Under the pieces are notes generated by a model. It was not told the origin of the DNA. It saw only the letters and a program-made list of their open reading frames with translations, and made no database searches. A DNA stretch of 8,087 bases, from the NCBI GenBank assembly GCA_003242255.1, contig QGUT01000067.1, forward strand, positions 1-8,087. The letters are read 5' to 3'. The DNA comes from Bacillota bacterium. GTDB taxonomy: Bacteria > Bacillota > Thermosediminibacteria > Thermosediminibacterales > Thermosediminibacteraceae. Shown here in pieces: positions 1-6,791 of this stretch; positions within the stretch are counted from its first letter, which is position 1; each line of letters begins with the position of its first letter. The position numbers and the translations under genes are program-made.

Positions 1-441
1 AAAAGGTCGATATTGCGAACTTTAAGCAAGCAGCGGTCGATGTAATTGTATAGGGTTTTGGTGCAAACCATGGATGAAGAATCAAAGATTTTTTCTCGGC
101 GAGCAGTTCCTACTACAGCATCAGGTGACCATTTGTCCTTTAGTATCTTTTGTTCGGCATATCGGAGAAAGGAATCGACTTGGAGAACTTTGCTTTTCCT
201 GCCGCAGGCAGAGCGGTTCTTTTCATACACTGCCTGGCCGGTTTCCGGGAAATAAGCACTGTATGTAGTTAGATCTGTGTGGAGTTGAGTCGTTGTACCA
301 CGCTTGATTTCGCGGTAAATAGTACTGCGATGACGTCCGAGTTTTTTAGCGATTTGAGTTGGTGAGAAACCTTCTTTAAGCAGGGCAGAAATTTTCCCTT
401 TTCATAAGGTGTTAGGTGTTTAAAAGTGCGAGGTGATTTGG
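1..441 (-). pseudogene. IS30-family transposase, N-terminal and middle part, frameshifted and start-less (copy A)
   Basis: Reading leftward, the minus strand encodes SPRTFKHLTPYEKGK, the start of the N-terminal helix-turn-helix of IS30 transposases. The frame then breaks: around 392-402 there is one base fewer than in copy B. Codons matching copy B continue in another frame, as GQAVYEKNRSACG near 195-240, followed by a stretch with SPDAVVGTARR and TLYNYIDRC toward position 1. The normal start codon is absent because of a 106-bp deletion next to the terminal repeat. Reading frames that start upstream, within the terminal repeat, are artefacts of that fusion. The catalytic DDE domain would lie beyond the left edge. 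The copy is not expected to make an active transposase. Confidence 0.82.
265..387. repeat. 123-bp perfect direct repeat, left copy (IS30 transposase 5' region)
   Basis: This stretch is identical base for base to 7556-7678, in the same orientation, 7291 bp apart. It covers the helix-turn-helix part of the transposase. Perfect identity in two otherwise damaged copies points to recent duplication or gene conversion, and makes the pair a possible substrate for homologous recombination across the operon. Confidence 0.9.
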
Positions 442-467
442 TGTCGCATTTAATTTTACAATTAACC
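442..467. repeat. Terminal repeat of IS30 copy A
   Basis: A 26-bp sequence starting TGTCGCATTTAATTTTAC and ending AATTAACC is identical to 7840-7865. It lies just outside the transposase 5' end in both copies, as expected for the terminal inverted repeat at that end. The partner repeat of this copy is outside the window. The last two or three bases could belong to the target rather than to the element. Confidence 0.7.
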
Positions 468-492
468 AAAAAAAGCCGCGCACAGCGCGGCT
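468..492 (-). terminator. Rho-independent terminator of the PTS/GH1 operon
   Basis: On the minus strand AGCCGCGC, loop TGT, then GCGCGGCT form a perfect, very GC-rich 8-bp stem followed by an unbroken run of T (474 down to 468). It starts 8 bases after the stop codon of the GH1 gene, so it ends the operon. The outer end of IS30 copy A touches the T run directly. Confidence 0.93.
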
Positions 493-500
493 ATATCCCA

Positions 501-1886
501 TCAGTCCTCAAAGCCGTTTTGTTCGGCTACGCTTTTCATCCAGTAGGCGCTCTTTTTAAGGGTCCTCTTTTGAGTCTTCAGGTCTACGGCCACCAGTCCG
601 TACCGATTTTTATAGGCGTTTATCCAGGACCAGTTGTCCATAAAGGTCCAGACGTGGTATCCTTTTACATTGCATCCTTCTTGAATGGCCTTGTGGAGCC
701 ATTTTAAGTGCTCTTTTATGAAATCTATCCGGTAGTCGTCCTGAATCATACCGTCTTTTAAGAACCTTTCCTCGTCTTGCACTCCCATCCCGTTTTCCGA
801 AACGTAGCACTCGATGTTTCCGTAATTTTGCTTTAAGTTAACCATTATATCGTAAATTCCCTTTTCGTAGATCTCCCATCCCCTGTAGGGGTTCATTTTT
901 CGCCCCGGCATCTCGTAGTAGTCGAAAAAGTGCTCGGGCATAATAGGGGCATCGGGATGGGGCATACAGGACTTTGCCTTTACCCTCCTGGGCTGGTAGT
1001 AATTTACTCCCAAAAAGTCGATCTTGTTCTTCTTTATCAACTCTAGGTCGCCGTCCTTCGCTTGGGGAAGGAGATTGTGCTCTCTCAAAAGGTCCACCAG
1101 CTTTTTCGGATACTCACCCTTTACGGCCGGGTCCAAAAAGCTTTTGTTGAAGAAAAGGTCGGCTATTTCCGCGGCCTTCAAGTCAGCGGGATTGTCGCTC
1201 CTGGGGTAGCTGGGTGTAAGGTTTAATATTATCCCTATTTTGCCATTTTTAATACCCGCATTTCTGAAAGCTTCCACCGCTTTAGCGTGGGATAACATGG
1301 TGTTGAAGGCAACCTGGATTGCCCTTTTGAAGTCCACCACGTTGGGGTAATGGAAATCGTAAAGGTACCCACCTTCCACTGGCACAATCGGCTCGTTATG
1401 CGTTATCCATCTTTTTACCCTATCTCCGAAAAGTTCAAAGCATATCTTCGCATAACGCACGTAAGCGTCTACTACTTCTCGGCTTTCCCATCCGCCTTTT
1501 TTCTGCATTTGCAAAGGCATGTCAAAATGGTAAAGGTTTACGAAGGGCTCTATCCCACGGGAAAGCAGCTCGTCAATTACGTTGTTGTAAAACCTTACGG
1601 CATCCTGGTCGACTTTCCCATCGCCGTCGAGTATTAATCTCGACCAGGATATGGAAAACCTGAAGGTATTGTGGCCTATTTCTTTCATTAATTTTATATC
1701 TTCTTTGTACCTATTGTAAAAGTCGGAAGTTACCTGCGGCCCCACGCCGTCGAAAAACCTGTAGGGTTCCTTTTCGTACCAGTAGTCCCAGATATTTTTC
1801 CCCTTTTTGCCCGTGGCGCCTTCTATCTGCGTCGCCGAGGTAGCGCTGCCCCACCAAAATCCTTTTGGAAACTCATACCTTGCCAT
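501..1886 (-). CDS. GH1 6-phospho-beta-glucosidase-type glycosidase
   Basis: A 461-residue GH1 enzyme, full length for the family, predicted to cleave the phosphorylated beta-glucoside delivered by the neighbouring PTS in the cytoplasm. Visible family marks are the N-terminal FPKGFWWGSATSATQIEG, the acid/base Glu165 in THNEP, the nucleophile Glu364 in YVSENG, and the C-terminal NWSW block. Ser420 replaces the Glu that free-sugar beta-glucosidases use at that place (NFEW), and Tyr429 follows, both as in phospho-glycosidases. The usual Lys of the S-x6-K-R-Y signature is Asn427 here, with a Lys one place earlier (426). The ATG at 1886 is chosen because AAGGAGGTG lies 9 bases upstream; the in-frame GTG at 1898 falls inside that ribosome site. 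The gene overlaps the end of EIIA by 14 bases. There is no signal peptide. The 6-phospho assignment is well supported; the glucoside versus galactoside choice is inferred. Confidence 0.93.
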   Translation of the reverse strand: MARYEFPKGFWWGSATSATQIEGATGKKGKNIWDYWYEKEPYRFFDGVGPQVTSDFYNRYKEDIKLMKEIGHNTFRFSISWSRLILDGDGKVDQDAVRFYNNVIDELLSRGIEPFVNLYHFDMPLQMQKKGGWESREVVDAYVRYAKICFELFGDRVKRWITHNEPIVPVEGGYLYDFHYPNVVDFKRAIQVAFNTMLSHAKAVEAFRNAGIKNGKIGIILNLTPSYPRSDNPADLKAAEIADLFFNKSFLDPAVKGEYPKKLVDLLREHNLLPQAKDGDLELIKKNKIDFLGVNYYQPRRVKAKSCMPHPDAPIMPEHFFDYYEMPGRKMNPYRGWEIYEKGIYDIMVNLKQNYGNIECYVSENGMGVQDEERFLKDGMIQDDYRIDFIKEHLKWLHKAIQEGCNVKGYHVWTFMDNWSWINAYKNRYGLVAVDLKTQKRTLKKSAYWMKSVAEQNGFED

Positions 1887-2199
1887 TTTCTCGGCCACCT
1901 CCTTTGTAGATATCTATTATTTCTTTTGCCAGGTCTCGGACCACCATGGAGGTCATAAGGTGATCTTGGGCGTGCACCATGAGCATATTAAGCTGCACAG
2001 ACTGGCCACCGGCTTCGCTTTGTATCAATTTCGTCTGTACTTCGTGGGCTTGCCCTATTTCTTCACCGGCCTTTGCTATTAATTCCTCAGCTTTTTCGAA
2101 ATTTCCCCTCTTTGCTTCTCGAATAGCTTCCATAGCGTAAGACCTACCGTTTCCCGCATATAATATGAGTTCAAATGCTGCATTAGTTATATCCTGCAC
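1873..2199 (-). CDS. celC: PTS lactose/cellobiose-family EIIA component
   Basis: A 108-residue soluble phosphocarrier of the LacF/ChbA type, the usual length for a stand-alone EIIA. It takes phosphate from HPr and passes it to EIIB. The active-site motif MLMVHAQDHLM is intact: His76 is the expected phosphorylation site and Asp79 matches the metal-binding Asp at the trimer centre in characterised members. The N-terminal LILYAGNGRSYAMEAI and KAEELI segments are typical of the three-helix fold. It begins with GTG 2 bases after the EIIC stop; GGGAGG lies about 12 bases upstream, a slightly long spacing. Its 3' end carries the ribosome site of the glycosidase gene. The symbol follows the old cel naming by homology only. 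Confidence 0.94.
   Translation of the reverse strand: MQDITNAAFELILYAGNGRSYAMEAIREAKRGNFEKAEELIAKAGEEIGQAHEVQTKLIQSEAGGQSVQLNMLMVHAQDHLMTSMVVRDLAKEIIDIYKGGGRENGKV
1896..1904 (-). promoter_or_regulatory. Ribosome binding site that decides the GH1 start
   Basis: AAGGAGGTG on the minus strand lies inside the last codons of EIIA, 9 bases before the ATG at 1886. A GTG start at 1898 would overlap the site itself. The nested arrangement suggests translational coupling of EIIA and the glycosidase. Confidence 0.85.
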
Positions 2200-2201
2200 T
2201 T

Positions 2202-3509
2202 TTACTTTAAGCCTCCCTGTTCCTTTTCTTTTTCGTAGTACTGCCTGTCAATAATGATTAAAAACGGCAGCCAAATTATCATGACGATTACGAAGTTTAC
2301 TATTTGAAGTATACCGCCGGTTAGAGAATTAGTAGCCAAAATTCCGTTGAAAAATACTGGAACAGTCCAGGGCACTGCAACACCCGTCGGCGGCGGAACA
2401 AGCCCTATGGCCATAGTAAAGTAGGTGAAAGCCGTAACCACCAAAGGAGCCACTATCCAAGGGATCAGGATGAGAGGATTTAACACTATCGGCAAGCCGA
2501 AAATAATCGGTTCGTTGACGTTAAATATCCCAGCCGGTGCGGCAAGTTTTGCCAAATCCTTCAGCTGCCTGCTTTTTGCCACAAAAAAGATAGCGACGAT
2601 AACCGGCAGAGTCATTCCCGAACCGCCCATACCTACGGTAAAGGTATCGATAAAGTACTTATTCACAATGTGTGGCAGTTTTTCCGCTCCAGCTGTAAAA
2701 GCTTCGAAGTTTTCAAGGGCCAGTGCTCCCCAAATGGGATCGAAAACCGAGTTTACAATAATCTGACCGTGGAGTCCAAAGAACCAGAAAAGCTGCACGA
2801 AGAATATCGCAATAAGGGTTGCAGGCAATCCCTTCCCCAAAGCTAAAAGCGGCTTTTGGAGGTTGGTGTAAATGAAATCGTGGACGTTGTCCCACGGCGT
2901 GAAGAGGAAAACGGCCCTTATGGCTAAAAACACGCTCAAGGTCAGCACTGCGGGAATCAAGGAGCTAAAGGATTTGGACACCGCATCGGGAACTCCAGCC
3001 GGCATCCTTATGGTCCACTTCTTTTGGACGATCCTCCGGTAAATCTCAGTCGATAAAAATCCAGCTATGATGCCGACGAACATGCCCTTTGCACCGAGCC
3101 TATCGATGGGGATGACTCCCCCTATTACCTGACCCGATTCGTCCAATTTTATATTAAAGGGCGTTAAGAGCAAAAACGACGAAATGGCCACCACTGAACC
3201 GTAAATTGCCTCTACCTTGTAGTGCTTGCTCAAATTATACCCAATGCCGAACACCACAAAAAGGGTCATTATGGCCATCGTGGCGTTAGGCGCCGCATCG
3301 AGCACCAACCTCAACGTTTCTACCGCTTTGTCTCCTAAGATTACGTCTAAATAGGGAAGATTGGCGATTACCACGAAGATAGAACCGAAGATTACCAGCG
3401 GGAAGGCAAGCATGAAAGAATCCCGCAGAACCGCAAGGTAAAGGTTGTTGTTCAGCTTGTTGGCGGCCGGAAGCAAATACCGCTCCATCATGCTCATAAA
3501 TTTGTTCAT
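2202..3509 (-). CDS. celB: PTS cellobiose-family EIIC permease
   Basis: A 435-residue polytopic membrane protein, full length for the lactose/cellobiose EIIC family, which carries the disaccharide across the membrane while EIIB phosphorylates it. Hydrophobic segments run throughout, for example FMLAFPLVIFGSIFVVIA near the N-terminus and IVNFVIVMIIWLPFLIII near the C-terminus. Two family signatures are present: FWFFGLHGQ, with His247, and FNVNEPIIFGLPIVLNP, with Asn332 and Glu333. These correspond to substrate-contacting residues in the structurally known ChbC protein. The ATG at 3509 is preferred because GGGGGA lies 7 bases upstream. An in-frame TTG at 3530 would add seven residues (MKSGGKA) and places the ribosome site inside the gene. 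It sits 22 bases after EIIB in the same operon. Cellobiose is the likely substrate class, but other beta-glucosides are possible. Confidence 0.95.
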   Translation of the reverse strand: MNKFMSMMERYLLPAANKLNNNLYLAVLRDSFMLAFPLVIFGSIFVVIANLPYLDVILGDKAVETLRLVLDAAPNATMAIMTLFVVFGIGYNLSKHYKVEAIYGSVVAISSFLLLTPFNIKLDESGQVIGGVIPIDRLGAKGMFVGIIAGFLSTEIYRRIVQKKWTIRMPAGVPDAVSKSFSSLIPAVLTLSVFLAIRAVFLFTPWDNVHDFIYTNLQKPLLALGKGLPATLIAIFFVQLFWFFGLHGQIIVNSVFDPIWGALALENFEAFTAGAEKLPHIVNKYFIDTFTVGMGGSGMTLPVIVAIFFVAKSRQLKDLAKLAAPAGIFNVNEPIIFGLPIVLNPLILIPWIVAPLVVTAFTYFTMAIGLVPPPTGVAVPWTVPVFFNGILATNSLTGGILQIVNFVIVMIIWLPFLIIIDRQYYEKEKEQGGLK

Positions 3510-3531
3510 GGCTTTTCCCCCGCTTTTCAAT

Positions 3532-3837
3532 TTACTTTTTAATAAGTTCCATTGCCTTATTTAACACGGCTTCACCATCGCATCTCCCGTAAGCGATCGG
3601 CTCAATGACATCCACCGGTATTCCGATTTCCTTGGCTTTTTCCTCGAGCTTGTACTTCAAAAACCGCATTTGCGGCCCGAGGAGCACTATATCGGCCTTT
3701 TCCATTTCTTCCTCGGCCTTGTCTTGAGAAACGGCCCAGATCTCGCAGTCTATTCCCTTTTTGGCCGCCGCCTCCTTCATCTTCTCCACCAGGAGGCTCG
3801 TGGACATCCCCGAACAGCATGCCAACAGTATCTTCAC
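3532..3837 (-). CDS. celA: PTS lactose/cellobiose-family EIIB component
   Basis: A 101-residue cytoplasmic EIIB that moves phosphate from EIIA to the sugar bound by EIIC. The phosphocysteine loop LLACCSGMSTSLLV sits at the N-terminus; aligned with ChbB (CSAGMSTS), Cys7 is the phosphorylated residue and Cys8 is an extra neighbouring cysteine. IVLLGPQMRFLKYKLEEKA in the middle and GIPVDVIEPIAYGRCDGEAVL near the end are standard for the family. It is the first gene of the operon and starts with GTG, with GAGGGGG 8 bases upstream. The inferred transcription start lies about 30 bases before it. The EIIB-EIIC-EIIA-glycosidase order is the same as in the Bacillus lic operon, although the glycosidase there is of another family. 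Confidence 0.95.
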   Translation of the reverse strand: MKILLACCSGMSTSLLVEKMKEAAAKKGIDCEIWAVSQDKAEEEMEKADIVLLGPQMRFLKYKLEEKAKEIGIPVDVIEPIAYGRCDGEAVLNKAMELIKK

Positions 3838-3845
3838 GGCTAAAA

Positions 3846-3852
3846 CCCCCTC
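3846..3852 (-). promoter_or_regulatory. Ribosome binding site of EIIB
   Basis: GAGGGGG on the minus strand, 8 bases before the GTG start at 3837, supports that non-ATG start. Confidence 0.75.
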
Positions 3853-3878
3853 AAATTATTTTTCATTCCTTTTTTCTT

Positions 3879-3895
3879 TGCAAAATCCTCGCCAA
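3879..3895 (-). promoter_or_regulatory. Sigma-54 (-24/-12) promoter of the PTS/GH1 operon
   Basis: The minus strand reads TTGGCGAGGATTTTGCA. It has the essential GG and GC separated by exactly 10 bases, and the flanking TTGGC and TTGCA match the sigma-54 consensus closely. The transcription start would fall near 3867, giving a leader of about 30 bases before EIIB. It lies downstream of a gene for a sigma-54 activator with PTS regulation domains, which is the expected partner. Confidence 0.93.
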
Positions 3896-3909
3896 CTTCT
3901 CCAAACCCA

Positions 3910-3939
3910 TAAAATAAAAGCGGCTCGAGTTGCCGCTTT
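3910..3939 (-). terminator. Rho-independent terminator of the activator gene
   Basis: AAAGCGGC, a 7-base loop, then GCCGCTTT form a perfect 8-bp stem (3917-3924 with 3932-3939), followed on the minus strand by TATTTTAT. It lies 87 bases after the activator stop codon and just before the sigma-54 promoter, so it insulates the operon from read-through. The T tract is interrupted, so it may be leaky. Confidence 0.78.
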
Positions 3940-3952
3940 AACACTTGTTAAA
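3937..3952. promoter_or_regulatory. Perfect 16-bp palindrome upstream of the sigma-54 promoter
   Basis: TTTAACACTTGTTAAA consists of 7-bp arms around a CT/AG centre. Its left three bases overlap the outer arm of the terminator stem. It lies about 42 bp upstream of the -24 element, between it and the activator gene. It could be an operator, a second activator site, or an extension of the terminator structure; the sequence does not decide between these. Confidence 0.45.
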
Positions 3953-3980
3953 ATTTTTTAAACCCTATCTTATTATTTTC

Positions 3981-4007
3981 ATACACATTCGAGATAAAAA
4001 TATACAC
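3981..4007 (-). promoter_or_regulatory. Candidate upstream activator site: two direct repeats 21 bp apart
   Basis: GTGTAT occurs twice on the minus strand, at 4007-4002 and 3986-3981, with similar AT-rich flanks. The 21-bp period equals two turns of the helix, so both copies face the same side. The pair lies 86-112 bp upstream of the -24 element, a usual distance for an enhancer bound by a sigma-54 activator. The role is inferred from position and spacing only. Confidence 0.45.
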
Positions 4008-4025
4008 TTTGCTTTTGCCCGAGGG

Positions 4026-6746
4026 TCAGATTTGCTCCTTAGTATATATTTCTTTCAATACAGAAAGGATATTCACTACCTCATCGTCCGAAAATCTAAC
4101 GTTATAAAAATCTTCCAGGGGCTGCAATTCCGATTTTATCAATTCAAACTCTCTTTCATACCGACTTTTTATCTCAGCAGTCCTAGGCGATTTGGGAATT
4201 TCCCTGCCCTCTTTCAGTCGGTTCAAAGCGCAGGCCAAATGCATGATAAGCCCTATCCTTTTGTCAAGATCCAAGTCCACTTCTAGCTTTGTGGCGAGGT
4301 TCTCCAAAAATTCTAGGCATCTTTTCTTAAACGACGATACATCGAAATTTTCCAGCTCCGAACTCAACATTTTAAAGACATCTTCATACACTTCCGAATT
4401 CGTATCCATTTTTTTCAACATTTCCTCAATCTTACTGAAATTATTGTCTATGAGGACCTCAGATATCGATATAAAAGGAACTCCGTAGATGTTTGGGTTT
4501 ACCGCCCCCACCACCGCCAAAATCTTTTTGTCTTTAGAAAGCCTGTTAACGTAACTTTGGACGTACTTAGGATCGTTTACCGCCAGGGGAATGACCTGAA
4601 CGTTTTTGTTTTCAAGGCCCAGCTTTTCCTCTATCAAACCCTTTAATTTGACAGCAGTACCTTCACCGGTGGTACAAACGGTGAGGATAATATTTTCCCT
4701 TTTGGGTATAATCGAGCGAATAGAGCTCGTGCTGCTCCTGAAATATTCGATGGAGTCTTTAACCTCTTCGCATATCTCGTCCACGTCCCTCATGATCGTG
4801 GCTTTCCTCGAGCACTCGATAGCCATTAAAGTGGTGACCATATCCAAAACCCTTATCTTTATGCCCGTCTCCTCGCTTATGAGCTCGCCGAACATCCCTA
4901 AAGAGCCCATGTCCACGAGGAGAATCACTCCGCCTCCACGATGTTTTTTAATTATCAAGTCTTTGAGCTCGTTGTAGGCCACTTTGGGGTCCTTATCGAG
5001 GCTCATGTCGTAAGCGTAGACATTGCCCGCTCCTACCAATTTGTTGGCTACCTCGGCCATCGAAGAGGCAGTCCCGCTGCCGTGCATGGCAATAATTACG
5101 GAAGGCATTTCTTCTCCCGTTTCGCTTGAATCCGAGTCTATAGACAAAAACATCGATATAAATCCAACCTCATCGAGGGGAACCTTTATACCGTATTCCT
5201 TTTCCAAAGTATTGGCAAAGCAAAGGGCTAGGGCGTATTCTTCCGGGTTTTTCTCGATTATCTCCTTTAGCTTGTGATTGGTTATCCTTTTGTTTTTTCT
5301 TATTCGCTCTATACTAGAGGAGAGGTGAAGACAAAGGCCATAAAACACTTTAGAGGAAAAGACCTTACCGAGTTTGGCCGAAGCGTCGTTTAAAAACTCC
5401 TCTACCAGGTTTATAAGCTTCCTGTCTACTATCTTTGAAATCCTTTCCTTGTCCACCTTCTCGGAAAAGGTCCTTATAAATTTTTTAAAGTAGCCCTCTA
5501 GTTCCAAAGACATTATGAAATTTATATCCTTTTCATCGATCCCGTGCTCCTTTAGCTCATGGACCCTCTTTTCCACCTCTTCGTAGAAGTTCGCAGGCAG
5601 CTTGGAGTCGTCGACCTGAACGTGAAATCTGCCCTCTTTCGGAGAAAAATTAAGCTTCACGTCTTCCTTTATCAGGGCATCGATTTCCCTAGAATAGTTT
5701 TTGTAAAAGACCAACCCTTTTCGGACTTCACCCGAAAAGTCCGTTATATCCACCTCTATTTTCTTCTTTCCCTTTGAAACGCATTTCAAAAAAGCGTTGG
5801 CACAGCCGAGCTGGATATCGCTTTTTAGCTGTCCGATATTTCCTGGACATTCGTACAGCAAAAGCCCCCTCATAGCATTGGCCGTTACCACTATATCCTT
5901 TCCCGTCCTGGCCGCTTCGACTTTAAAAAACTGGCATATCAGCTCGAACCTCTCGTCGAAAGGTCTTTCCTTTAAAGACGGAATATTGATGGTTATCGGG
6001 ATTCTGCGAGTAAAAGTCGAAAGCAGGGCCGTCCCTTCTCGCTCGGTAGTAGCCCCTATTATGAGCACATCGGCCTTCTTAGGGTCATCGGCCCCTAAGG
6101 GCGTATAAATCCCCTTATCGATTAGTGTAAAAAGCATTTCCTGGCCTTCCGGCGGAAGGCGGTGGATTTCGTCTAAAAACAAAATCCCTCCGTCGGCCTT
6201 ATCAACGAGCCCAGGCTTGTCCTTGTCCGCGCCGGTGAAAGCGCCTTTTTTGTACCCGAAGAGCTGGGCCAAAAGCAGCTGGGGATTATTGGCGTAATCG
6301 GCACAGTTAAACGCCACAAAAGGGGCATCTACGCCCAAAATCCCCCTTTCCACGGCCAATTTGTACATTAGCTCGGCAAACATGGTTTTCCCAACGCCCG
6401 TCGGGCCCAAAAGCAAAGTATGCAATCCCCTAGGAGGATACAAGACGGCGGCTTTGGCCAACTGTATGCACTTTTTCAAACTTCCGTCTTTTCCTATTAA
6501 ATTATCAAAACTCATGCTGGCGTTTTTTGGAACTTTACCCTCTCCCGCAGGACCTACCGTGTAAAGGACCGGCTTGCCCTTTATCTTTAATATCTTGCCC
6601 TCCGCATAGAGCTTGTTCAAAGCGGCGCTGACGTTGCTCCTCTGCATGTAAAGAGCATCGGCTATTTCCTGGGTAGTGCATCCGGTGTTCTTTTCTCTAC
6701 AGCGGCTCAACAAGTACTCGTATACCCTGTCTTTTACCTTTTTCAC
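4026..6746 (-). CDS. celR: Sigma-54-dependent PRD/AAA+ transcriptional activator of the LevR/CelR type
   Basis: A 906-residue activator, full length for the LevR family. Domains in order: winged helix-turn-helix (about 4-64, with TTQEIADALYMQRSNVSAAL); AAA+ sigma-54 interaction domain (about 80-320) with Walker A GPTGVGKT (114-121), the sigma-54-contacting GAFTGA (168-173), Walker B GGILFLDE (186-193) and an arginine-finger region at RRIP (247-250); PRD1 (about 390-535) with His474; an EIIA-Man-like domain (about 548-650) with His555 in IIAMHGSGTASS; an EIIB-Gat-like domain (about 684-770) with Cys691 in CTTGEGTA; and PRD2 (about 800-902) with His836. In known family members, phosphorylation of these sites by HPr and PTS components sets activity. 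Phe533 stands where many PRDs have a second His. The GTG start has GGTGA 6 bases upstream. Its target is almost certainly the sigma-54 promoter just downstream. The symbol is by analogy with clostridial CelR. Confidence 0.95.
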   Translation of the reverse strand: MKKVKDRVYEYLLSRCREKNTGCTTQEIADALYMQRSNVSAALNKLYAEGKILKIKGKPVLYTVGPAGEGKVPKNASMSFDNLIGKDGSLKKCIQLAKAAVLYPPRGLHTLLLGPTGVGKTMFAELMYKLAVERGILGVDAPFVAFNCADYANNPQLLLAQLFGYKKGAFTGADKDKPGLVDKADGGILFLDEIHRLPPEGQEMLFTLIDKGIYTPLGADDPKKADVLIIGATTEREGTALLSTFTRRIPITINIPSLKERPFDERFELICQFFKVEAARTGKDIVVTANAMRGLLLYECPGNIGQLKSDIQLGCANAFLKCVSKGKKKIEVDITDFSGEVRKGLVFYKNYSREIDALIKEDVKLNFSPKEGRFHVQVDDSKLPANFYEEVEKRVHELKEHGIDEKDINFIMSLELEGYFKKFIRTFSEKVDKERISKIVDRKLINLVEEFLNDASAKLGKVFSSKVFYGLCLHLSSSIERIRKNKRITNHKLKEIIEKNPEEYALALCFANTLEKEYGIKVPLDEVGFISMFLSIDSDSSETGEEMPSVIIAMHGSGTASSMAEVANKLVGAGNVYAYDMSLDKDPKVAYNELKDLIIKKHRGGGVILLVDMGSLGMFGELISEETGIKIRVLDMVTTLMAIECSRKATIMRDVDEICEEVKDSIEYFRSSTSSIRSIIPKRENIILTVCTTGEGTAVKLKGLIEEKLGLENKNVQVIPLAVNDPKYVQSYVNRLSKDKKILAVVGAVNPNIYGVPFISISEVLIDNNFSKIEEMLKKMDTNSEVYEDVFKMLSSELENFDVSSFKKRCLEFLENLATKLEVDLDLDKRIGLIMHLACALNRLKEGREIPKSPRTAEIKSRYEREFELIKSELQPLEDFYNVRFSDDEVVNILSVLKEIYTKEQI

Positions 6747-6751
6747 CGAAG

Positions 6752-6758
6752 CTCACCC
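6752..6758 (-). promoter_or_regulatory. Ribosome binding site of the activator
   Basis: GGGTGAG on the minus strand contains GGTGA, which pairs with the 16S tail, and lies 5-6 bases before the GTG at 6746. It supports the non-ATG start, although it is weaker than the GGAGG sites of the PTS genes. Confidence 0.55.
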
Positions 6759-6791
6759 GCCCCAATTTTATACATTTCCGAACTGTATTAT

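Larger units (their letters stand above)
1..467 (-). mobile_element. IS30-family element, copy A, partial and decayed
   Basis: The right end shares its terminal 26 bp (442-467) with copy B near the other end of the window, so 467 is taken as the outer boundary. Inside lies the 5' half of an IS30-type transposase read on the minus strand. The element runs off the left edge, so its other end is not visible. Compared with copy B it lacks 106 bp between the transposase start region and the terminal repeat. It keeps the middle transposase segment that copy B has lost. It sits immediately downstream of the terminator of the PTS operon. Family assignment rests on the protein remnants and is good; the exact boundary is inferred from the shared sequence. 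Confidence 0.8.

Noticed and set aside
46..268. Two overlapping plus-strand open frames over the left IS30 remnant
   Set aside because: They are antisense to clear IS30 transposase codons on the minus strand and show no protein-like features.
269..469. A 66-codon minus-strand frame starting in the IS30 terminal repeat
   Set aside because: It results from the 106-bp deletion that fuses the repeat to transposase codons; the frame then shifts and the rest is nonsense.
1887..1898. Longer GH1 start at GTG 1898
   Set aside because: The codon lies inside the ribosome binding site; the ATG at 1886 has correct spacing.
3510..3530. Longer EIIC start at TTG 3530
   Set aside because: TTG is rare and would put the GGGGGA ribosome site inside the gene; the ATG at 3509 has a 7-base spacing and a family-like N-terminus.
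3838..4025. Catabolite-control (cre) site in the operon control region
   Set aside because: Looked for the TGNAANCGNNNNCA pattern on both strands and saw no acceptable match.
4606..4977. Long plus-strand open frames inside the activator gene
   Set aside because: They are antisense shadows of the activator, which has intact domains throughout.
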